64,000 bases of DNA from Herbidospora yilanensis (GCF_001570565.1 NZ_BBXE01000022.1:62001-126000); one strand, 5' to 3'. Shown: positions 53,084 through 61,532, numbered from the stretch's first letter. The notes: generated by a model from the sequence alone, not told the origin. Numbers and translations are program-made.

Positions 53084-54431
53084 TCGCCTGCTCGGCGGTC
53101 AGCGGCTCGGCCAGGTCGTCGACCATGGCCCGGAAGACGGCATGGTGGTCGCGGACGGCCGGGATGAGCGCCTGGCCGTGGAACAACTCGGCGGCCAGCC
53201 CCGGGCTGCTCAGCACCGCCCGGCCCACCTTGGCGTTGCCGCCCTTGCGCGGCTCCGCCACGGCCATCCGCCACGACCGGTCGGCCACCTCGGCGACGGC
53301 CCGCTGACCGGGCCCCTCCTTCGCGATCCGCGACGCGGTCATGGCGGCCACCGACATGCCGTGCGAGTAGACCGGGTTGACCGTGACGACGCTGTCCCCG
53401 ACGGCCAGGAAACCCTCCGGGAGTTCGGCGTTCTCGAAATAGCGGCGCCGGTTGGCGGTGTCGTGACAGGGGCGGATCGGCCCGGCGGGTTTCGCCTTCG
53501 CGATCAGGTCGGCGATCACGGGGTCCCTGAGCTCTCGCGCGTACGCGAGGAAGCCCGCCTCGTCGAGTGGGGGGTCGCCGGTCATCGTGACGATCCACCG
53601 GCCGCCCTCGATGGGGAACAACGTGCCGCCCCTGGCGGGGGCGTATTTGGGGTGGACCATCACGGCGGGGATGTCGCCTGGGCCCTCGTAGAGGCGGGTG
53701 GCGTAGGAGACCCCGGACGGGACCCTGACCTCTTCGATCGCCGGGACGCCGAGTGCGGCCAGCCAGCCGGGGGCCTGGGAACGCCGGCCGGTGGCGTCGA
53801 CCACAAGATCGGCGCGGATCAGTCCCGTTCGGGCGATGTCCGGCAGGTCGGCGAGCGTCGCGCCGGTCGTGGTGCGGAGTCCCGTGACCTCGCTCGGCCG
53901 GCCTGTCGTCTGGGAACCGCTCGCGCCGGTCGTGGCGCGGAGCCCCGCGACCTCGCTCGGCCGGCCCGCGAGGGTTCCGCCGGGTGTGGTGGCGACGCGG
54001 ACGCCGGTGACCTTCCCCGCGTCGCCGGTCAGGCCGGCCGCCCGCACCCCCTGGACGACCTCTATGCCGGCGTGCCTTCTGACCACCTCGTCCAGGAGCG
54101 GCCGGCTGCAGGCGATCAGGTCGGCCTCGGTGCGGACACGGTGGAACCAGCCCTCGCCGGAGAAGATCAGGCAGTCGCCGGGCATGTTGCGGCGGTGGGC
54201 GCCGGCGTTCAGGAGGTCGTCCACGACCCCGGGCAGGAGTTCGTCCAGGGCCCGGATGCCGCCGGTCACCAGCACGTGGTTGTGGTGGGACTGCGGCAGC
54301 CCCCGCCTCGGGCGGGGGCCGGCCGGGTAGTGGTCGCTTTCGAGGACCACGACCTGGTCCGCGTGCCGGGTCAGCGCGACGGCGGCCAGCACCCCGGCCA
54401 GTCCGCCGCCCAGGACCACAACACGGGTCAT
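53058..54431 (-). CDS. FAD-dependent oxidoreductase with internal duplication
   Basis: 457 residues from the ATG at 54431 (TGATG overlap with the preceding stop). The N-terminal Rossmann motif is VVVLGGGLAGVLAAVAL, then VVLESD for the ribose. The second FAD motif is FLAVGDSVVTVNPVYSHGM, as in flavin monooxygenases and geranylgeranyl-reductase relatives. Residues about 150-190 hold a 21-residue unit repeated imperfectly twice (GRPSEVTGLRTTTGA), a recent-looking expansion in the loop before the DATGRR motif. Likely oxidises the peptide product or a residue in it. It lies in the radical SAM operon after the PqqD-like gene. Confidence 0.85.
   Translation of the reverse strand: MTRVVVLGGGLAGVLAAVALTRHADQVVVLESDHYPAGPRPRRGLPQSHHNHVLVTGGIRALDELLPGVVDDLLNAGAHRRNMPGDCLIFSGEGWFHRVRTEADLIACSRPLLDEVVRRHAGIEVVQGVRAAGLTGDAGKVTGVRVATTPGGTLAGRPSEVAGLRATTGASGSQTTGRPSEVTGLRTTTGATLADLPDIARTGLIRADLVVDATGRRSQAPGWLAALGVPAIEEVRVPSGVSYATRLYEGPGDIPAVMVHPKYAPARGGTLFPIEGGRWIVTMTGDPPLDEAGFLAYARELRDPVIADLIAKAKPAGPIRPCHDTANRRRYFENAELPEGFLAVGDSVVTVNPVYSHGMSVAAMTASRIAKEGPGQRAVAEVADRSWRMAVAEPRKGGNAKVGRAVLSSPGLAAELFHGQALIPAVRDHHAVFRAMVDDLAEPLTAEQAISQFAWAR
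53860..53976 (-). repeat. 63-bp tandem duplication inside the flavoprotein gene
   Basis: The segment from 53860 recurs from 53923 with only a few differences (shared GCGCCGGTCGTGG and GACCTCGCTCGGCCGGCC). The period is 63 bases, so the frame is kept. It adds 21 residues to a surface loop. Confidence 0.8.
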
Positions 54432-54706
54432 CACGCCTCTTCGAGGAGCATGCCGTTCTCGACCATCGAGCCGATGAACTGGTTGACCTCGGTCACGATG
54501 CGGCGGCTCACGGCGTCGTTCCCGCGCGCGTAGGCGCGGGACATCGACAACGCGATCGGCTCGCGCTCGCCGGTCTGCTCGACCATCATCCAGATCTTGG
54601 AGCCGGTCTCGTTCAGGGTCGAGAACGCGCCGGTCTCGGTGTGGTAGAGCGACACGCCGTCGGCGGTCTCCTGCCAGATCACGGCGTCGCTGATCGTCAG
54701 TGCCAT
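54431..54706 (-). CDS. PqqD-like peptide-recognition protein
   Basis: 91 residues with the PqqD/RRE pattern: VIWQETADGVSLYHTETGAF, LNETGSKIWMMVEQTGE and a final amphipathic helix. These proteins bind the leader of a ribosomal peptide and present it to a radical SAM or other enzyme. The ATG at 54706 has a perfect AAGGAG ribosome site. It is 13 bases after the radical SAM gene and overlaps the flavoprotein start. Either modifying arm of the cluster could use it. Confidence 0.85.
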   Translation of the reverse strand: MALTISDAVIWQETADGVSLYHTETGAFSTLNETGSKIWMMVEQTGEREPIALSMSRAYARGNDAVSRRIVTEVNQFIGSMVENGMLLEEA

Positions 54707-54719
54707 CGTCACTCCTTGC

Positions 54720-56162
54720 TCAGACCGGGGTGATGGGGAGCAGCTTGCCGACCTTGATCGGCTCGCGCATCGGCGGGACATAGCGGGTCCAGTCATCGAA
54801 GACCGGGTGGATCGTGTCGTCGGCCACCAGGCGCGGGGTGGTCATGACGTCGTTGCCCGCGGCCAGGTCCGCGCCGGTCGCGCCCGACTCCAGCCAGAGC
54901 TGGGTGGCGATGCCGTGGCGCAGGATCCGGCACTGGTGGCGGCTGTTGCGCTTGATGTCGAGCGACTCGGCCATGTGGGAGGCCCGGCAGCCGCCGCCGC
55001 ACGACGCCTTGATGTAGCAGCGGGCGCAGTCGGCGTGGTATTCGCCGCCCAGCACCGAGCTGGTGCGCATCTCCTTCAGCACCGGCGCGCCGAAGATCTC
55101 GGCCAGCGACTGCTCGCGCACGTTGCCCGCGTAGTGCTCGTGGCCGGTGACCAGCTTGCACGGGTAGACGTCGCCGAGCGAGTTGATGTAGATCTCGTTG
55201 CCGCCCATGCCGCAGTTGGCCTTCACGGCACACGGGCCGAGCGGCCTCGGGCCGTCGGGGCTGAGCTTGCCGGCCGCCGGGGAGGTCCACGCGATCTCCT
55301 GGATCCGCATGTGGTCCTGCCACCCGAAGTCGGCCTTGTCGGTCACGCCCCGGCCGAGCTTGTTGTGGTACATCAGCCGGATGCTGTGGACCTCCAGCCC
55401 CTCGACGAACTGGGCGAAGTCCTCAAGCTCGTCGATGTTCTCCGACGTCACGATGTGGTTGATCTTCGGGACGACGCCCACCTGGTTCAGCAACCGGAGC
55501 GCCTTGTGGGTCTTGGCGAACGAGCCCGCGCCGCGGGTGCGGTCGTGCGTCTCGGCGGTGCCGCCGTCGACGCTCACGGTGACCGAGTTGAACAGGTCGG
55601 CGAACCGCTGCGCCGTCTCCAGCTTCCTGATCATCGTCGCGTTGGTGACGATGTTGCACTTCAGGCCCAGTGACCTGGCGTGCTCGACGATCTGGAACAG
55701 GTCCTTGCGGAGCATCGGCTCGCCGCCGGTGAAGATGACGTACTCGGCGCCGAACTCGGCGATCTCCTCGATCAGGCGCAGCGACTCGGCGGTCTTCAGC
55801 TCGTTCGGGAGGCACTTCTCCGACGAGGCGTAGCAGTAGGGGCAGCGCAGGTTGCAGCCGTCGGTGATCGCGTAGTAGGCCTGCTTGAGCTTCGGCTCCT
55901 GGAAGGCCACGTTCGGGCGGTGGCCGTCGTAGTAGACGACGTAGTTCAGGATCAGCTTGGCCAGGGCCTTCTCGTTCTCCAGCGTCTCGTCGAGGGGGAG
56001 CGCGCGGGCGAGGGCGGTCAGCACGCCGAACTCCCGCGACGTCAGCACCACCCGGCCGCCCGAGTGCGGGTTGACCACGAGACGTCTGTCGTCGTGTACG
56101 AAATAAGTGAGGCCCTCGGGGACCTCGAACAGGGCGCGGTTCTTGACCAGCTTCCCCGGCAT
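54720..56162 (-). CDS. Radical SAM-SPASM peptide maturase
   Basis: 480 residues. The first 90 look like a leader-binding winged-helix region. The radical SAM cluster is C103-N-L-R-C107-P-Y-C110, followed by the SAM-binding FTGGEPMLRKDL. The C-terminal SPASM domain has the usual Cys sets: GPCAVKANCGMGGNEIYI, VYPCKLV, CARCYIKASCGGGCRA and HQC, enough for two auxiliary 4Fe-4S clusters. Enzymes of this class form sactionine (Cys S to C-alpha), ranthionine or C-C links in a Cys-containing precursor. The precursor-like gene lies directly upstream. GGGAGG-type ribosome site before the ATG. Confidence 0.95.
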   Translation of the reverse strand: MPGKLVKNRALFEVPEGLTYFVHDDRRLVVNPHSGGRVVLTSREFGVLTALARALPLDETLENEKALAKLILNYVVYYDGHRPNVAFQEPKLKQAYYAITDGCNLRCPYCYASSEKCLPNELKTAESLRLIEEIAEFGAEYVIFTGGEPMLRKDLFQIVEHARSLGLKCNIVTNATMIRKLETAQRFADLFNSVTVSVDGGTAETHDRTRGAGSFAKTHKALRLLNQVGVVPKINHIVTSENIDELEDFAQFVEGLEVHSIRLMYHNKLGRGVTDKADFGWQDHMRIQEIAWTSPAAGKLSPDGPRPLGPCAVKANCGMGGNEIYINSLGDVYPCKLVTGHEHYAGNVREQSLAEIFGAPVLKEMRTSSVLGGEYHADCARCYIKASCGGGCRASHMAESLDIKRNSRHQCRILRHGIATQLWLESGATGADLAAGNDVMTTPRLVADDTIHPVFDDWTRYVPPMREPIKVGKLLPITPV

Positions 56163-56190
56163 GTCGCTCTCCCTCCCTCGTCACCGCGTG

Positions 56191-56225
56191 GACGCGGCCC
56201 CGCTTTCGGCGTCCGGGGCCGCGTC
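56191..56225 (-). terminator. Attenuator hairpin between precursor and radical SAM genes
   Basis: GACGCGGCCCC (56191-56201) pairs perfectly with GGGGCCGCGTC (56215-56225), giving an 11-bp stem and a 13-base loop. It lies between the precursor stop and the maturase start. Partial termination here would give more precursor than enzyme transcript, a common RiPP arrangement. Confidence 0.7.
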
Positions 56226-56242
56226 CGCGAACAGGCGTTTAC

Positions 56243-56533
56243 CTAGTTGGCCGCACCGGAGCCGGAGCCCGACCAGGCACCGCAGAGGCAGTCGGCCGCA
56301 GCGGCCATCGTGTGGGCGACGACCTCGGGCTCGGACCACTCGCCGTCGGCGCTCGCGCCGGCCGAGACACCGGCCAGCACGCCCGGGAGGGCGTTCGGCA
56401 GCTTGTCCTTGAGGGAGATGAGCAGGTCGACCTCTTCACGGGTCAGGGTGGCGAACGCCTCCTCGACCTCGGCGGCGAGCTGGGAGTTGAGAATGCCGGC
56501 CTGACGCAGTTCCTCAGTGGGATCGAAGGACAT
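56243..56533 (-). CDS. Putative RiPP precursor peptide
   Basis: 96 residues. Residues about 8-47 form a helical leader-like domain (EELRQAGILNSQL, TREEVDLLISLKDKLPN). After an Ala/Gly/Val segment and SADGEWSEPEVVAHTM, the C-terminus is AAAADCLCGAWSGSGSGAAN with Cys82 and Cys84, a plausible modified core. The leader aligns without gaps to the 66-residue protein encoded divergently at 56728, and to what I recall of the small proteins NCBI labels aroma-sacti cluster domain. The ATG has a GAGGTG ribosome site, and promoter 2 lies about 40 bases upstream. Core boundaries and modifications are not known. Confidence 0.75.
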   Translation of the reverse strand: MSFDPTEELRQAGILNSQLAAEVEEAFATLTREEVDLLISLKDKLPNALPGVLAGVSAGASADGEWSEPEVVAHTMAAAADCLCGAWSGSGSGAAN

Positions 56534-56573
56534 GCCTTCACCTCTCTAGCGATTGGGCTTGCGTTGCGAGTCG

Positions 56574-56619
56574 AGTATGTGCCGGTGACGCGCGGGCCGG
56601 ACAACCCCACGAATGTGGG
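56574..56619 (-). promoter_or_regulatory. Cluster promoter 2: precursor/radical SAM operon
   Basis: Read on the minus strand: CCCACATTCGTGGGG, then TTGTCC, a 19-base spacer and CATACT (complement of 56574-56579). From the palindrome to the -10 box it matches promoter 1 very closely, including GTGGGGTTGTCCGGCCC. The expected transcript begins near 56567, giving a leader of about 33 bases with the GAGGTG ribosome site. Confidence 0.72.
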
Positions 56620-56636
56620 CTGACCTGCTGCGAAGA

Positions 56637-56683
56637 CCCCACGAATGTGGGGTTGGCCGATCGCCTGGTTCGCTTCCAGACTT
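56637..56683 (+). promoter_or_regulatory. Cluster promoter 3: leader-like protein/cyclase operon
   Basis: Perfect palindrome CCCCAC-GAAT-GTGGGG (56637-56652) abuts TTGGCC (56653-56658). A 19-base spacer then leads to AGACTT (56678-56683). It has the same order and spacing as promoters 1 and 2, pointing toward the plus-strand operon. It lies 17 bases from promoter 2, so divergent complexes could interact. Confidence 0.65.
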
Positions 56684-56727
56684 ACGCAAAAGCGGACTTT
56701 TCAGACGTGACGCGGTGAGGACGAGTG

Positions 56728-56928
56728 ATGAACAGAACCGGTTCGGGGGCGTACGACGCACTGGCCGACCTACGTGCCGCAGGGCACCCCATCGACCTGC
56801 TCGACGAGCGGCAGCGCGACGTGTTCGCCTCGCTCAACCAGACCGAGGTCACCCTGCTCAACTCGATCAAGAGGCGTCTCGACGACGTCGCGCCCGAAGT
56901 TGAGGGCCAGGAATTGAAGCTGGTCTGA
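56728..56928 (+). CDS. Small leader-like protein without core (paralogue of precursor leader)
   Basis: 66 residues: ALADLRAAGHPIDLLDERQR, then VTLLNSIKRRLDDVAPEVEG. Residues 14-53 align without gaps to residues 8-47 of the precursor, with matches at LR, AG, FA, EV, LL, S and K. It ends QELKLV with no cysteine and no core-like tail. I recall this as the aroma-sacti cluster domain protein of actinobacteria. It could be a leader-mimic regulator, a scaffold for the maturases, or a degenerate precursor. The ATG follows GAGG by seven bases; two bases separate its stop from the cyclase start. Confidence 0.8.
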   Translation: MNRTGSGAYDALADLRAAGHPIDLLDERQRDVFASLNQTEVTLLNSIKRRLDDVAPEVEGQELKLV

Positions 56929-56930
56929 GC

Positions 56931-59900
56931 ATGCAGGGGTCGAGGCCGGCGCGTCGTCACATCGTGGTCCTGTTCATCGACCTGTCCGGGTCGACCGAAC
57001 TCGCGGAGCGTCTCGACCCCGAGTTGCTCATGCAGATCCTGGAGCGCTACTACGCCGGATGCCGGGAGGCGATCTTCGCCAACGGCGGCGTGATCGAGAA
57101 GTACATCGGCGACGCCGTCATGGCCGTCTTCGGCATCCCGCTCAGCCGCGAGGACGACGCGCTGCGCGCGGTGCTCGCCGCCCACGGCGCGATGAAATCG
57201 GTGTACGAGCTGGCCGACCAACTGGAGCGGACCGTCGGCGTCCGCATCGGGGCGCACGTCGGGGTGGCGTTCGGCGAGGTCATGGTGGTCGGCAACACCG
57301 GCACCGACGTCCGCGTCATCGGCGACACGGTCAACACCGCCGCCCGCATCCAGTCGGCCGCGAAGGAGGGCGAGATCCTCCTCGGCGACGACGTCGCCCG
57401 GCTGGTCCGCCAGCACGCGGTCATGGAGGAGGTCCCGCCGCTCACGCTGAAGGGCAAGAAGGACCCCGTCCGCGCCTGGCGCCTGGTCGACGTCGAACCC
57501 GACCGCGCCGGTGAGGCGGGCGCCGACACCGTCCCGCTGATCGGCCGCGACGAGGAGCTCGCCCAGCTCACCCGCCTGCACGAACGCGTGATCAGGGAAC
57601 GGTCGTGCGGGATGGCGACCCTCCTGGGCGTGCCGGGCATCGGGAAGTCGCGGCTGGTGCGCGAGTTCCTGCACCGGCTCCCGCCGGGCGTGCGGGTGCT
57701 GACGGGGCGCTGCCCGTCGTACGGCATCGGCGCGACCTACCGCCCGATCGCCGAGATGCTCGAAGACGTCAACGGCGACTGGCCCGCGGTCGCGGCGGCC
57801 GTCGGCCCCGACGGTGAGCGCACCCTGAGAGCCCTGGCGGGCAACGGCCAGACCCCGGGCGTCGCCGAGATCGCCCGCGCGGTCCGCAGCTTCCTGGAGG
57901 TGATGGCCGACAGCCGCCCGCTCGTGGTGGTGCTCGACAACCTCCAGTGGGCCGAGCCGACCCTGCTCGAACTGGTCGACGACTGCGTGGCGTGGTTGAC
58001 CGACGTGCCGGTGCTGTTCGTCTGCGTGGCCCGGCCGGAGATCTATGAGCTGCGGCCGGGCTGGGGCGGCGGCATCACCTGCGGGATGTCGCTGGAGCTG
58101 GGGCCGTTGGGCGGTGACGAGATCGCGCGGCTCGTACGGGAACTCGTGAACGAGCGCGCCGAGGTGCTGGCGCACGCCGACGACACGCTGCACCGGCGGG
58201 TGGCCGTCAGCAGCGACGGCAACCCGCTGTTCGCCGAGCTGATGCTGGAGACGCTGACCGAGGGCGACGGCTCGTTGCCGCCCACGATCACCGCGCTGCT
58301 GGGCGCCCGGCTCGACCGGCTCGGTGGCGACGAACGCGACGTGCTGGAGCGGGCCGCCACCATCGGGCAGAAGTTCACCCTCGGCCAGGTCGAGATGCTC
58401 GGCGCGGGCATGTCGTCCGGGACCTCCGGCGGACCGGCCCGCAGCCTCCAGCGCGACCGCCTGATCAGGCGCGGCGGCCAGCCCGGCGCCTACGAGTTCA
58501 CCCAGACCCTCACCCGCGAGACCGTCTACTCGCTGACCAGCAAGGAACTGCGCGCCGACTGGCACCGCCGCCTCGCCGACTGGCTCGGCGAGCAGGAGGC
58601 CGCCGACGACACCCCGTTCCGGAGCTGGACGTCCGGCGACATCAGCCGCCACCTGCTCGCCGCCTGCCGCTTCACCCGTGAGGTCCGCCCCTTCGACCCG
58701 CTGCTCGACGAGCTCACCGACCGCGCCGCGACCGCGCTGATCCGCGACGGCGGCGAGGCCCTGCACCGCAGGGACCTCCCGGCCGCCATCGCCCTGCTCG
58801 AACGCGGCCGGGAGATCCTGCCCAAGGGCCGCGAGGAGCACCGCCGGCTGGCGATCCTGATCAGCGACGCGGAGCTCGCGCGGGGAGAGGCGTTCAACGC
58901 CGCCGCCGCGCTCGACGTCGCCGAAGAGATGCTCCCCGGCGACGCGCGCACCGCGCTGACCTGCACGATCCAGCGCGAGATGCTGGGCGTGCGCACCGGC
59001 CGCGGCACCGACCCGGAAGCGCTGAGAGACCGGCTGGAACCGGCCGACGACTTCGGCTGGTGCCGCTTCCACCAGCTCGAAGCCTGGACGCACATCGACG
59101 CGGGCCGGTTCGGCGCCGCCGACCGGGCGCTGCGCGACGGCCTCGCCCGCGCCCGCGCGATGGGCGACCGCTACGAGGAGGACCGCCTGCTCGGCGGGTT
59201 GTGCGAGCTGGTCCAGTGGTCGCCGACGCCGGTCGGCGAAGGCCTCGCCCTCTGCGCCGACCTGCTGGAACGGTTCGTCGGCGACCGAGCGCTGCTGGTC
59301 CCGGTCCTGCTCACGAAGGCCCGGCTGCTCGGGCTCTCCGGCGATTCGGCGGCCGCCCGGGAGACCCTCGACACGGCGGCCCGCTACGTCGACGAGCTCG
59401 ACCTGGGCCTGCCCGCCATCGCGGTCACCCAGGTCCGCGGCCTGGTCGAGTCCCTGGCCGGCGACCACGAGCAGGCCCGCGCGCTGTTCCGCGACGCCGC
59501 CGCCGCCCTCCACGACGCCGGACACGGCGGCGCGGCCACCACGCTGGAGATCTACGCCGCCCGCGAGACCCTGAGAATGGGCGACCCCCGATCGGCCGCC
59601 CGCGAACTCGCCCGCCGCGAGGGTCCGCGCCAGCTCAGAGGCGAGGTCACCGCGCTCGCCCTGCGCGCCGCCATCACCGCCCAGTCGGCCACCCACGACC
59701 CCGGCCCGATCGCCGACATGAGCACCGGGGGAAGCGCCGACCCCACTGCCGACATGAGCACCGCCAGAAGCGTCGAACCAGGCGCCGACCGGAGCGCCGC
59801 GTGGAATGTGGACCCTACGGCCGACCGGGGTGCGGTTCTGGCGGAAGCCCTGCGCCTCGCCGATCGGGCCGCCGAGCTCGTGGAGACGACCGACGATCCC

Positions 59901-60056
59901 TGTCTGCGCGGGGACATCCTCGTCGAGGTCGCCCAGGTCCGGCGGGCGGCCGGGGGCGACCCGTCCGGGGCGCTCCGCGACGCGCTCGGCGCATACGACG
60001 ACAAAGGGGCGAGTCTGCTCGCCCACCGGACCCGCGACCTGCTGGGGGACCTGTGA
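56931..60056 (+). CDS. Class III nucleotide cyclase-domain protein with STAND-type ATPase and helical repeats
   Basis: 1041 residues. Residues about 8-180 are a class III adenylate/guanylate cyclase domain (VVLFIDLSGSTELAERL, IGDAVMAVFG with metal Asp, VIGDTVNTAARIQS). Residues about 200-480 are an AAA/NTPase region with Walker A GVPGIGKSRL near 235 and Walker B LVVVLDNLQW near 333. The remaining 550 residues are TPR-like helices. Near residue 930-970 there are imperfect short repeats (ADMSTGGSADP, ADMSTARSVEP). This AfsR/MalT-like layout usually senses a signal and regulates transcription, but no HTH is seen. First large gene of the third arm. Confidence 0.88.
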   Translation: MQGSRPARRHIVVLFIDLSGSTELAERLDPELLMQILERYYAGCREAIFANGGVIEKYIGDAVMAVFGIPLSREDDALRAVLAAHGAMKSVYELADQLERTVGVRIGAHVGVAFGEVMVVGNTGTDVRVIGDTVNTAARIQSAAKEGEILLGDDVARLVRQHAVMEEVPPLTLKGKKDPVRAWRLVDVEPDRAGEAGADTVPLIGRDEELAQLTRLHERVIRERSCGMATLLGVPGIGKSRLVREFLHRLPPGVRVLTGRCPSYGIGATYRPIAEMLEDVNGDWPAVAAAVGPDGERTLRALAGNGQTPGVAEIARAVRSFLEVMADSRPLVVVLDNLQWAEPTLLELVDDCVAWLTDVPVLFVCVARPEIYELRPGWGGGITCGMSLELGPLGGDEIARLVRELVNERAEVLAHADDTLHRRVAVSSDGNPLFAELMLETLTEGDGSLPPTITALLGARLDRLGGDERDVLERAATIGQKFTLGQVEMLGAGMSSGTSGGPARSLQRDRLIRRGGQPGAYEFTQTLTRETVYSLTSKELRADWHRRLADWLGEQEAADDTPFRSWTSGDISRHLLAACRFTREVRPFDPLLDELTDRAATALIRDGGEALHRRDLPAAIALLERGREILPKGREEHRRLAILISDAELARGEAFNAAAALDVAEEMLPGDARTALTCTIQREMLGVRTGRGTDPEALRDRLEPADDFGWCRFHQLEAWTHIDAGRFGAADRALRDGLARARAMGDRYEEDRLLGGLCELVQWSPTPVGEGLALCADLLERFVGDRALLVPVLLTKARLLGLSGDSAAARETLDTAARYVDELDLGLPAIAVTQVRGLVESLAGDHEQARALFRDAAAALHDAGHGGAATTLEIYAARETLRMGDPRSAARELARREGPRQLRGEVTALALRAAITAQSATHDPGPIADMSTGGSADPTADMSTARSVEPGADRSAAWNVDPTADRGAVLAEALRLADRAAELVETTDDPCLRGDILVEVAQVRRAAGGDPSGALRDALGAYDDKGASLLAHRTRDLLGDL

Positions 60057-60943
60057 CCCTGACGCCGACCAACCCGCCGCTGCCGCCCTGGCGGCGGGCC
60101 CAGCGCGACCACTTCCCCGGAGTGCCGGCCTGGGGGCTGGCGACCCGCCGGGCCGCGCCGGAACCGTTCGAGATCAGCCGCCTGGAGTCGGTCGACAAGG
60201 AGTGGGCCTACGGTGGCGCCGACGGCACGGGCGTGCGCGTCTGCGTGCTGGACACCGGCGTCCAGGCCGACCATCCGCACGTCGGCGGGCTGGAGGCGTC
60301 CTACCAGGTGGTCGCCGACGACGCCGGGAGGTCGTCGGTCGTCGAGTGTGAACCGCACGACCCGGCCGGGCACGGCACCGCCTGCGCGTCGGTGATCCGC
60401 CAGGTCGCGCCGGGCGCCTCGATCAGCTCGCTGCGGGTGCTCACCGACGGCAAGAACGGCAGCGGCGACGCGTTGCTGACGGGCCTGCGGTGGGCGATCG
60501 AGGCCGGCTTCGACGTGATCAACATGAGCCTGTCGACCACGAAGTCGGACTTCCGGCACACCCTCCAGGAGCTCGCCGACCGGGCCTACTTCCGGCGCTG
60601 CCTGCTGGTGGCCGCCGCGCACAACATGCCGGTGCTCAGCTTCCCGTGGACGTTCTCCTCGGTGGTCAGCGTGGCCAGCCACGACCAGGCCGACCCGATG
60701 ACCTACTTCTACAACCCGTCGCCACCCGCCGAGTTCCACGCCCGCGGCGTCAGGGTCCCGGTGGCGTGGGCGGGCGGCAAGGTGGTGCGCAGCACCGGCA
60801 ACAGTTTCGCCGCCCCCCACATCGCCGGGATCTGCGCGCTCATCCTGAGCAAGCACCCCTGGCTGACGCCGTTCCAGCTCAAGACCGTGCTCTATCTCGC
60901 CGCGGACAACACCACGCAGAACGGAGAGCCTGATGTCCTCTGA
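60053..60943 (+). CDS. Subtilisin-family (S8) serine peptidase without signal peptide
   Basis: 296 residues from the GTG at 60053 (GTGA overlap with the cyclase). The catalytic triad is intact: D67 in VLDTGVQADHP, H107 in PAGHGTACAS and S251 in GNSFAAPHIAG, with the oxyanion-hole region LVAAAHNMPV. There is no signal peptide or propeptide, so it acts in the cytosol. That makes it a candidate protease for removing the leader of the precursor. Its 3' end overlaps the GAF gene by 11 bases. Confidence 0.9.
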   Translation: MTLTPTNPPLPPWRRAQRDHFPGVPAWGLATRRAAPEPFEISRLESVDKEWAYGGADGTGVRVCVLDTGVQADHPHVGGLEASYQVVADDAGRSSVVECEPHDPAGHGTACASVIRQVAPGASISSLRVLTDGKNGSGDALLTGLRWAIEAGFDVINMSLSTTKSDFRHTLQELADRAYFRRCLLVAAAHNMPVLSFPWTFSSVVSVASHDQADPMTYFYNPSPPAEFHARGVRVPVAWAGGKVVRSTGNSFAAPHIAGICALILSKHPWLTPFQLKTVLYLAADNTTQNGEPDVL

Positions 60944-61532
60944 GGACTTCGACAGCACCGAACGCAAGTTGCTGCAGTCGATCGTGGAGGTGGCCCGCCA
61001 CATGTTCGGCGCGGCCGCCGCGTCGATCTTCCTGGTCGACCCGGAAACCGGCGAGCTGGTCTTCGAGGCCGTCTCCGGCGAGGGGGAGAAGGAGCTGGTG
61101 GGCAGCCGGTTCCCGGCCGGGACGGGCATCGCGGGCTGGGTCGCCACCAGCGGCCAGCCGATGGTCGCCGACGACCTCAAGACGACCACGTTCGACCAGG
61201 ACGCCGCCGAGTCGACCGGCTACGTGCCCGCCACGATCATGGCCGCGCCGCTGATCAGGTTCGAGGAGTGCGTGGGCGTGCTGGAGGTGCTCGACCGGGC
61301 CGAGTCGCGCAGCGACCTCGACGACATCGAGTTGCTGGGCATGTTCGCCACCCAGGCCGCCTGTGGCCTGGAGTTCCTGCTCCGGGTCAGGCACAGCGAA
61401 CCGCGCGCGCAGATCGACCCGCAGGTCGTGCTGCGGCGGCTGAGCGACCGCCCGCCCAGCGGCGACGGCCCCCGCGACGTCGCGGCGCTGAAGCTGCTGG
61501 CACTGGCCGACGAACTGCTGACCCTTTCCTGA
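60933..61532 (+). CDS. GAF-domain sensor protein
   Basis: 199 residues. Residues about 10-155 are a GAF domain (AAAASIFLVDPETGELVFEAVS, PAGTGIAGWVATSGQPMVADD, MAAPLIRFEECVGVLEVLDR). A short helical tail has no enzymatic domain. GAF domains bind small molecules such as cyclic nucleotides, which fits the neighbouring cyclase domain, though the ligand is unknown. Coupled to the peptidase gene by overlap. Confidence 0.87.
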   Translation: MSSEDFDSTERKLLQSIVEVARHMFGAAAASIFLVDPETGELVFEAVSGEGEKELVGSRFPAGTGIAGWVATSGQPMVADDLKTTTFDQDAAESTGYVPATIMAAPLIRFEECVGVLEVLDRAESRSDLDDIELLGMFATQAACGLEFLLRVRHSEPRAQIDPQVVLRRLSDRPPSGDGPRDVAALKLLALADELLTLS

